DNA from: Mollicutes bacterium
GTDB lineage: Bacteria; Bacillota_I; Bacilli_A; Izemoplasmatales; Izemoplasmataceae
NCBI GenBank assembly: GCA_003551455.1
Contig: PUMR01000038.1
Location: 1-5,889, forward strand
Direction: 5' to 3'
Length of the DNA: 5,889 nt
The number at the start of each line of letters is the position of its first letter. The first letter of the stretch is position 1. This document shows positions 1-4,537 of this stretch, piece after piece. The notes beneath the pieces were generated by a model. It saw only the letters and a program-made list of their open reading frames with translations. It did not search any database and was not told the DNA's origin. The translations under genes and the position numbers were made by a program.

Positions 1-422
1 ACAAGCTCAGAGAACAAGGACTCCCCTTGAAGGAGGCCATCGTCGAGGGTGGGAAGACCCGTCTCCGTCCCATCTTCATGACGGCCTTGACCACCATCCT
101 GGCCCTGACCGCACTCGCCGTCGGCATCGGGGATGGCGCCGAGCTCATGCAGCCCATGGCCATCACGGCGATCGGCGGACTCGTCTATGCGACGTTCCTC
201 ACCATCTTCATCGTCCCCATCATCTATTACAGCCTCACATTGCACGGCCGTTACATCCTCGGCGGGCTCATCACCCTGCTGGGACTCGGCTTGGGCCTCT
301 ATTATCTCGTGAGCGGAGCTTACGCCTTCGGCGCACTCTCGCTTTCTGTCGCTGTAGTCGCGGCCTTGTTGATGGTGTTCTATCCCCGCATCATCCAGAG
401 TGGAGGAAGTGAGAACGAATGA
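1..422 (+). CDS. RND-family efflux pump, C-terminal end (5' end outside window)
   Basis: This is the last part of an inner-membrane RND (AcrB/SwrC-like, HAE-1 type) transporter, which exports drugs, surfactants or metabolites using the proton gradient. The reading frame is open to the left edge (KLREQGLPLKEA...), so the TTG at 27 is an internal Leu codon and not a start. The hallmark is the strongly conserved RLRPIFMTALTTI stretch (about nt 60-98). It is followed by GIGDGAELMQPMAI and the last canonical membrane helix, around AIGGLVYATFLTIFIVPIIYY (about nt 168-233). The protein then continues for about 60 residues with two more hydrophobic segments (about nt 252-317 and 324-383) before a short polar tail ending SGGSENE. 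Family members usually stop soon after the last canonical helix, so this tail is odd. The TGA stop overlaps the ATG of the downstream tetR-like gene (ATGA), which implies co-transcription and translational coupling. Family assignment is secure. The substrate cannot be deduced. Confidence 0.9.
   Translation, partial: KLREQGLPLKEAIVEGGKTRLRPIFMTALTTILALTALAVGIGDGAELMQPMAITAIGGLVYATFLTIFIVPIIYYSLTLHGRYILGGLITLLGLGLGLYYLVSGAYAFGALSLSVAVVAALLMVFYPRIIQSGGSENE
402..407 (+). promoter_or_regulatory. Ribosome binding site of the TetR-type regulator
   Basis: GGAGGA lies inside the 3' end of the pump gene, with 11 bases between it and the ATG at 419. The spacing is slightly long but acceptable. It supports the start at 419, which overlaps the pump stop codon, over the in-frame ATG at 431, which would be 23 bases away. 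Confidence 0.6.
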
Positions 423-1018
423 ACAAGACGATGAATCCCAAGCGGGAGGCCATCCTGCAGACCGTCCTCACGTGTCTGCTCGGAGAGGGCGGCGAAGAGA
501 AATTGACGATCTCCAATGTCGCCAAGAAGCTCGACATCGGCAAGAGCACCGTCTATGAATATTTCGAAAACAAGGAGGAACTCGTCAAAGGGGCCTTGGA
601 GCTCGCTTTCGAGAAAAACATCCCCATTCTTTCCGCGGAGGAAGATTGGCAGGGATTGTCTTTTCGCGACACCTTCTTCCGTTTTGTCGGTGCGCTCATC
701 GATTCCACGCTCGACAACCAGAAACTCGAGACACTCACCCATCATCCGGAAGTGGCCGTACTCTCTCGGGAGACCAAGCGCGAACTGAAAAGGAAGATGC
801 GAAGGATGGTCGAAGACATCCGCCGCCGCCTCGATGCGATCCTCGCGAAGGGCGTGGCCGAAGGAGAGCTCGTCTCCGGCATCGATGCCGTTCGCAAAGA
901 GACCATCGAGATGCTCGTGTTCGGTGCGGTGATGTCTTTCGGAGACCCTGCCCGGAAACGGGACAGGGATGCCGCCCTCGACGACCTGTACGAGAGCGTG
1001 AAAATCCTCCATCGCTAA
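419..1018 (+). CDS. TetR/AcrR-family transcriptional regulator
   Basis: This is a 199-residue DNA-binding regulator, the usual size for the family. The N-terminal domain contains the typical TetR helix-turn-helix at residues 30-54 (LTISNVAKKLDIGKSTVYEYF followed by NKEELV), the family's best recognised motif. Residues from about 60 onward are helical and poorly conserved, as expected of the ligand-binding and dimerisation domain. The gene starts at ATG 419, overlaps the RND pump stop by 4 bp, and has GGAGGA upstream. It is followed by a strong terminator, so it is the last gene of the pump operon. Bacillus subtilis has a comparable pairing of a TetR regulator (YerO) with an RND pump (SwrC/YerP). 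By inference this protein represses its own operon and is released when a pump substrate binds. The operator and promoter would lie left of the window, so regulation cannot be seen here. The basic stretch RETKRELKRKMRRM (residues 120-133) is probably a surface helix. The ligand is unknown. Confidence 0.92.
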   Translation: MNKTMNPKREAILQTVLTCLLGEGGEEKLTISNVAKKLDIGKSTVYEYFENKEELVKGALELAFEKNIPILSAEEDWQGLSFRDTFFRFVGALIDSTLDNQKLETLTHHPEVAVLSRETKRELKRKMRRMVEDIRRRLDAILAKGVAEGELVSGIDAVRKETIEMLVFGAVMSFGDPARKRDRDAALDDLYESVKILHR

Positions 1019-1030
1019 GGACATGCAATA

Positions 1031-1063
1031 AAGTCGCCTTCCCGAGAGAAGGCGACTTTTTTT
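1031..1063 (+). terminator. Rho-independent terminator after the pump/TetR operon
   Basis: An 11-bp perfect GC-rich stem (AAGTCGCCTTC, 1031-1041, pairing with GAAGGCGACTT, 1048-1058) with a 6-base loop is followed by a run of seven T (1057-1063). It begins 12 bases after the regulator's stop codon. It lies between convergent genes. Read on the - strand the hairpin is followed only by TTTATTG, so it may also end transcription of the peptidase gene, though less efficiently. Confidence 0.93.
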
Positions 1064-1075
1064 AGGTTTGTGTGA

Positions 1076-2770
1076 TCAAAGGGATTTGTCGTCCATGGCT
1101 TCCAAGAAGCTGTTGATTTCTGCGACGATATCGGGAAGGACGCCCTTCTCAAAGGGGTTTTGGAGCCCGGCGAGTTCCAAGAGGCCCAGAAAGGTCTTGG
1201 AGCCGCCGGCCTTGCAGAGTTCGACATAGCTCTGCCAGGCCTTCTCCTGGTCACTGCGGCTCCAGAGCCAGTATTGGAAGGCGCAAGTCTGGGCGAGGGT
1301 GTAGTCGATCATGTAGAAGGGCACGACGAAGATGTGCATGATTCTGTGCCAGCCGCCGCCTCTTTCGAGATAGTCGTCGTCATGATAGGTCTTGAAGGGC
1401 ATGTAGGTCTTTTCCAGTTCCCGCCAGAGCGTTTTCCGTTCACTCTTGGACATGTCGGGGTTCCGGAAGATTTCATGTTGGAACTCGTCGATGAGAGAAC
1501 CATAGAGGATGAGATAGAGGGCGCCGGAAAGGTGGCTGAACTTGTATTTCGCCGTGTCGGGGCCGAAGAAGCCTTCGGCGTACGGCCAGGCGAAGAATTC
1601 CATGCTCATCGAGTGGATTTCGGCGCTCTCCATGGTGGGCATATGGTATTCGGGCACCTCGAAATGTCGCGACATGAACATCTGGAAGGCGTGGCCGGCC
1701 TCATGCGTCAAGACGTCGACATCGCCTTTTGTGCCGTTGAAATTGGCGAAGATGAAGGGGGAATCGTATTCGGGGAGGAAAGTACAATAACCTCCGCCCG
1801 CCTTGCCTTTCTTCGCCTCGAGGTCCATGAGTTCCCGCTCGAGCATGAAGCGGAAGAACCGGGCGGTCTCTTCCCCCATGTCCTCGTACATCTTTTTGGC
1901 CGCTTCTACGAGCGCGTCCTTGTCGCCTCGGGGCATGGGGTTCCCGGTCTTGAATTCGAGGCCGAGATCGTAGTGGTAGAGCTTGTCGAGGCCGAGTCTT
2001 TGACGTTTCTTCTCGGCGAACGTCTTTGCCAAGGGGACAAGACGCTTTTTTACCTCGTCGCGGAAGGCGGCGACATCCTCGGGGCCGTAGTCGATTCTTC
2101 CCAGACGGTCATAGGCGAGGGGGATGAAAGAATCATAGCCGAGTTTTTCGGCAATCCTTGCGCGGACCTTGACGAGTTTGTCGTAGAGGTCGTCGAATTG
2201 TTCCTCGTTCTCTTGGAAGTAGCCGCTCACAGCCTCGTAGGCTTGTTTTCTCGTGGTCCGGTCGGGGCTTTGCGTGAAGGGCGTCATCTGGCTCAGGTTC
2301 CGCTTTTCCCCTTTGAACTCGATCTCCGCGGCGGCGGTGAGCTTGTTGAAGGTGGAAGCGAGCTTGTTCTCTTCCTGCAAATCCGTCATGATCTGTTCGT
2401 TGAAGGTCTTCAGGGATTGTTCGGCCTTTTGGAAAAGGAGCCGACCTTTCCGCTTCTCGAGCTCTTTACGGAAAGGGGATGCCGCGAGCGCCTTGTAGAA
2501 ACGGTTGTTCAATTGTGAGTAGACGGGACCTTGCTGGTCGAAGAAGTCCTTCTCTTTCTCGTAGAAGGAATCCTTCGTGTCGACGGTGTGGCGGATCTGC
2601 GCCAGGGAACTCATGGTGTGGAAATGCTTGCGGAGCTTGTTGATGGTTTCGATGGCGTTCTCTTGCGTTTCGACATCTTCGGCGTTCTCGAAACTCTCCA
2701 GAGCTTCGAGAAAGTCTTTTTTGAACGTCTCCATGTCGGGGCGGACATACTTGTAGTCCGGGAATTTCAT
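1076..2770 (-). CDS. M3-family zinc oligoendopeptidase
   Basis: This is a cytoplasmic metallopeptidase that cuts short peptides, probably in peptide recycling. From ATG 2770 it has 564 residues. Starting at the adjacent ATG 2773 adds one, and residue numbers here use that 565-residue form. This length fits the shorter bacterial M3 oligoendopeptidases rather than classical PepF (about 600), so I do not assign pepF. The zinc site is intact: HEAGH at 357-361 gives two His ligands and the catalytic Glu358, and Glu385 in AEIHSMSMEF is at the spacing expected for the third ligand (28 residues after His357). The C-terminal segment GGGWHRIMHIFVVPFYMIDY (about 472-491) carries the His and Tyr residues that in M3 enzymes line the substrate pocket. 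There is no signal peptide or membrane segment. GAGGTGAT just upstream selects the start. The open frame extends to 2923, but that extension overlaps the neighbouring radical SAM gene and is not peptidase-like. The gene lies 58 bases downstream of the radical SAM gene on the same strand, so they are likely co-transcribed. It converges on the TetR gene. Confidence 0.94.
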   Translation of the reverse strand: MKFPDYKYVRPDMETFKKDFLEALESFENAEDVETQENAIETINKLRKHFHTMSSLAQIRHTVDTKDSFYEKEKDFFDQQGPVYSQLNNRFYKALAASPFRKELEKRKGRLLFQKAEQSLKTFNEQIMTDLQEENKLASTFNKLTAAAEIEFKGEKRNLSQMTPFTQSPDRTTRKQAYEAVSGYFQENEEQFDDLYDKLVKVRARIAEKLGYDSFIPLAYDRLGRIDYGPEDVAAFRDEVKKRLVPLAKTFAEKKRQRLGLDKLYHYDLGLEFKTGNPMPRGDKDALVEAAKKMYEDMGEETARFFRFMLERELMDLEAKKGKAGGGYCTFLPEYDSPFIFANFNGTKGDVDVLTHEAGHAFQMFMSRHFEVPEYHMPTMESAEIHSMSMEFFAWPYAEGFFGPDTAKYKFSHLSGALYLILYGSLIDEFQHEIFRNPDMSKSERKTLWRELEKTYMPFKTYHDDDYLERGGGWHRIMHIFVVPFYMIDYTLAQTCAFQYWLWSRSDQEKAWQSYVELCKAGGSKTFLGLLELAGLQNPFEKGVLPDIVAEINSFLEAMDDKSL

Positions 2771-2773
2771 CAT

Positions 2774-2781
2774 ATCACCTC
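2774..2781 (-). promoter_or_regulatory. Ribosome binding site of the M3 peptidase
   Basis: GAGGTGAT (read on the - strand from 2781 to 2774) is a near-perfect match to the anti-Shine-Dalgarno end of 16S rRNA. Two adjacent ATG codons follow, at 2773 and 2770. From GAGG the spacing is 4 bases to the first and 7 to the second, so the second is the better start. The difference is only one Met. Confidence 0.85.
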
Positions 2782-2787
2782 GGCTCC

Positions 2788-2796
2788 ATTGTAACA
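2788..2796 (-). promoter_or_regulatory. Possible extended -10 promoter for the M3 peptidase
   Basis: On the - strand the sequence TGTTACAAT fits the extended -10 consensus TGnTAnAAT. No convincing -35 hexamer lies about 17 bp further upstream (CTATCG there). The predicted start of transcription would be at about 2781, giving a leader of only about 10 bases that begins at the ribosome binding site. It may be a weak internal promoter that lets the peptidase be made independently of the radical SAM gene, or a chance match. Confidence 0.35.
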
Positions 2797-2828
2797 TGGA
2801 TTTGTGGCCCCGATAGGGACGATATGCA

Positions 2829-4460
2829 TCACAGGACGATGATCCGCGATTGGAAATCCCGGTAATAGGCGAGAAGGTGGCCATCCTTGTAGGTGGTGAC
2901 GACACTGTGTTTCCGGAGTTCATCGGGAGGGATTCCGCTCATTTCGCTTGCCAGATGGATGAGACGGCCCCGCAATCGCTTGTCTTTGATTGTTTCGAAG
3001 TAGCTTTTCGGTTTCGTGCGACTCCTTTCGAGATACGTCCGCTTCAGCTCATCACGTTCGGAGGCGGAGACACCTTGTTCGTCGAGGAAACCATCGATGA
3101 AGGCATAGAGCTCATGCAACTGGTATCCCCTTTCTTCGAGCCCCTGGTTGAAGAAAGCTTCGTGGATCGCGAGAAAGGTGTCGAAAGGACTGTGTGGAAG
3201 GCGCATGATGAGGGGAAAGAGAGTGTCGCCGAAAAGACCGCGGTTGTGAAAGATGTCGAGCATCCTTTCGACCTTCTTGATTGCTTTGAGGTCCTCTTCT
3301 GCGAGAACATGGCTCCTTTTCACCGTGTAGGGGGGGTATTGGTCGAACACATAGGAGAAACGGTCGGCCTCTTTGCGGATTCTCGTTCCCCGGAGGAACT
3401 TCAAAAGCCCGAGTTGCAGTTCTCTCGCTCCCAGGGCGAAAGTCTCGTTGAACGTCTTCTTGAAACGTTGGAGACTTTCGGCCGGGAGTCCGGCGATGAG
3501 GTCGAGATGGAGGTCGATGACATCTTCCTCACGGATCCAACGAATCATCCGGAAGAGTCTCGCGTTGTCTTGCGACCTGCCGATGTGGCGGTTCGTCTCT
3601 TCGTTCGTGGACTGGATGCCGATCTCGAAACGGAAGAGGCCTTTCGGTGCGTTCTCGTGGATGAAACGGACGATTTCTTCATCCAGGGTGTCGGCCGTCA
3701 TCTCGAATTGGAAGACGGAGCCCTTCTTGTGGTTTTCGGTAATGAAACGGACGATCTCGTAAGCGTCCGGGTTCACGTTGAAGGTCCTGTCGAGGAACTT
3801 GAAAGTCTTGGCGCCCTTTTCCAAGAGGTGGAGGATGTCCGCTTTCACTTGCGAAAGGTTGAAGAACCGCACGCTCTTCTCCAAGGAGGAAAGGCAGTAG
3901 GAGCAACGGTAAGGGCATCCCCGCGAACTTTCGACATAGGCGATCCGCATCCCCATCTCGGGCTCGTCTTGAGTCAGACGATGAGGCGATGACAAGCGGG
4001 AGAGGTCGCGGATCTCCTCGATGGGATTGTCAAAATACTCTTCTTTGGTCTTGCCGGCGACGTTGGAAAGCCGGCGGATGTCCTTCCCTTTTGAAAAATG
4101 GGCGGCGATATCATCAAAGACCGCTTCCCCTTCCCCCTTGACGATGAGATCGGCGTTCGTGGTTTCGAGAAAGTGACGGGTGTCGTGGCTCACTTCCGGC
4201 CCGCCGAGGACGACGGGAATATCCGTGTTCTTCTTGATGCGTCTTGTGAGGGATATGACTGTCTCCACATTCCATATATAGGTGGAGAACCCCACGAAGA
4301 GGGGACGCTCCTTCACCACGGCATCATAGATGCGGTCGGGGTCGTCCTTGATGGTGTATTCCCGGATATCCACAGCGAAAGAACTGTTCGCTTGCAAAAG
4401 GCGGACAGCCGTGTTCTTGTGGATGTATTTGGCATCGATGGCGACAAGCAGCGGTTTCAT
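2829..4460 (-). CDS. B12-binding-like radical SAM protein with DUF4080 C-terminal domain
   Basis: This 543-residue protein has the three-part build of DUF4080 radical SAM proteins. Residues 1 to about 130 form a Rossmann-like domain resembling cobalamin-binding domains (VGFSTYIWNVE at 56-66, VVLGGPEVSHDT at 83-94, IVKGEGE at 106-112). The classical DxHxxG cobalamin-ligand motif is not seen. The start reads AIDAKYIHKN instead, so cobalamin use is uncertain. The radical SAM core (about 170-400) carries the [4Fe-4S] motif at C182, C186 and C189 (GCPYRCSYC). It also has FEIGIQSTNEET (278-289) and LHLDLIAGLP (317-325), typical of the TIM-barrel SAM-binding strands. The remainder (about 400-543) is the DUF4080-like tail. 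The substrate of this family is unknown to me. The start ATG at 4460 has GGGGG 8 bases upstream, and an ATG at 4467 is out of frame. The gene is divergent from uvrB and probably co-transcribed with the M3 peptidase. Family call is firm, function open. Confidence 0.9.
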   Translation of the reverse strand: MKPLLVAIDAKYIHKNTAVRLLQANSSFAVDIREYTIKDDPDRIYDAVVKERPLFVGFSTYIWNVETVISLTRRIKKNTDIPVVLGGPEVSHDTRHFLETTNADLIVKGEGEAVFDDIAAHFSKGKDIRRLSNVAGKTKEEYFDNPIEEIRDLSRLSSPHRLTQDEPEMGMRIAYVESSRGCPYRCSYCLSSLEKSVRFFNLSQVKADILHLLEKGAKTFKFLDRTFNVNPDAYEIVRFITENHKKGSVFQFEMTADTLDEEIVRFIHENAPKGLFRFEIGIQSTNEETNRHIGRSQDNARLFRMIRWIREEDVIDLHLDLIAGLPAESLQRFKKTFNETFALGARELQLGLLKFLRGTRIRKEADRFSYVFDQYPPYTVKRSHVLAEEDLKAIKKVERMLDIFHNRGLFGDTLFPLIMRLPHSPFDTFLAIHEAFFNQGLEERGYQLHELYAFIDGFLDEQGVSASERDELKRTYLERSRTKPKSYFETIKDKRLRGRLIHLASEMSGIPPDELRKHSVVTTYKDGHLLAYYRDFQSRIIVL

Positions 4461-4468
4461 AGGGCATA

Positions 4469-4473
4469 CCCCC
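4469..4473 (-). promoter_or_regulatory. Weak ribosome binding site of the radical SAM gene
   Basis: GGGGG on the - strand lies 8 bases before the ATG at 4460. It is a poorer match than the GAGGTGAT sites of the two neighbouring genes, suggesting lower translation of this protein. No better site fits another in-frame start. Confidence 0.55.
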
Positions 4474-4483
4474 GAACGGTATC

Positions 4484-4492
4484 ATTCTACCA
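4484..4492 (-). promoter_or_regulatory. Extended -10 promoter of the radical SAM gene
   Basis: Read on the - strand, TGGTAGAAT matches the extended -10 form TGnTAnAAT. No good -35 box lies 17-18 bp upstream (TATCAC or CTATCA), as is common for extended -10 promoters. Transcription would start near 4477, giving a leader of about 17 bases that contains the GGGGG ribosome binding site. Confidence 0.55.
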
Positions 4493-4507
4493 CACGGAAG
4501 GGAAATG

Positions 4508-4516
4508 TGATAGAAT
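4508..4516 (+). promoter_or_regulatory. Extended -10 promoter of uvrB
   Basis: TGATAGAAT fits TGnTAnAAT. The hexamer 17 bp upstream (TACCAC, 4488-4493) is a poor -35, so recognition would rest on the extended -10. Transcription would start near 4523, just before the ribosome binding site at 4526. I see no complete Bacillota LexA box (CGAAC-N4-GTTCG), only a lone CGAAC at 4473-4477. Confidence 0.55.
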
Positions 4517-4525
4517 TGGGATATC

Positions 4526-4534
4526 GAGGTGATC
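4526..4534 (+). promoter_or_regulatory. Ribosome binding site that sets the TTG start of uvrB
   Basis: GAGGTGATC is a near-perfect Shine-Dalgarno sequence. GAGG lies 8 bases before TTG 4538, and no ATG or GTG in frame is closer. The protein from this TTG begins [15 protein letters not shown], which lines up with normal UvrB N-termini. Confidence 0.85.
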
Positions 4535-4537
4535 GCA

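Larger units (their letters stand above)
4484..4516. repeat. 11-bp imperfect inverted repeat spanning divergent promoters
   Basis: The left arm ATTCTACCACA (4484-4494) and right arm TGTGATAGAAT (4506-4516) are reverse complements with one mismatch, separated by an 11-bp spacer. Each arm contains the extended -10 element of one of the two divergent genes. It lies upstream of both predicted transcription starts, so it acts as DNA and not as an RNA hairpin. It could be an operator for a dimeric regulator, or simply two similar promoters facing apart. Confidence 0.6.

Noticed and set aside
27..29. TTG as a start codon for the first reading frame
   Set aside because: The frame is open through to base 3 with RND-like sequence upstream, so this is an internal Leu codon of a truncated gene.
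1019..1075. Small precursor peptide or small RNA in an intergenic gap
   Set aside because: All gaps (1019-1075, 2771-2828, 4461-4537) are under 80 bases and are filled by terminator, promoter and ribosome-binding elements. No short frame with its own ribosome binding site is seen.
1160..2518. 452-codon open frame on the + strand
   Set aside because: It lies exactly in codon register opposite the M3 peptidase, is rich in Gly, Glu, Val and Leu as expected of reverse-complemented codons, and has no recognisable domain. It is a shadow of the peptidase gene.
2797..2828. Terminator between the radical SAM and peptidase genes
   Set aside because: The only inverted match is a short CCC-TATC-GGG stem without a T run, too weak to call a terminator.
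2774..2923. 50-residue N-terminal extension of the M3 peptidase to an upstream ATG at 2923
   Set aside because: The extension overlaps the end of the radical SAM gene, has low-complexity non-family sequence, and ignores the excellent ribosome binding site directly before ATG 2770/2773.
2850..3992. 380-codon open frame on the + strand
   Set aside because: It is codon-aligned antisense to the radical SAM gene and ends at a sense TCA codon. No protein family is recognisable.
4473..4486. LexA (SOS) box upstream of uvrB
   Set aside because: CGAAC is present but the second half (GTTCG after four bases) is missing; TCATT is found instead. There is only a half-site, so SOS control is not supported from this window.
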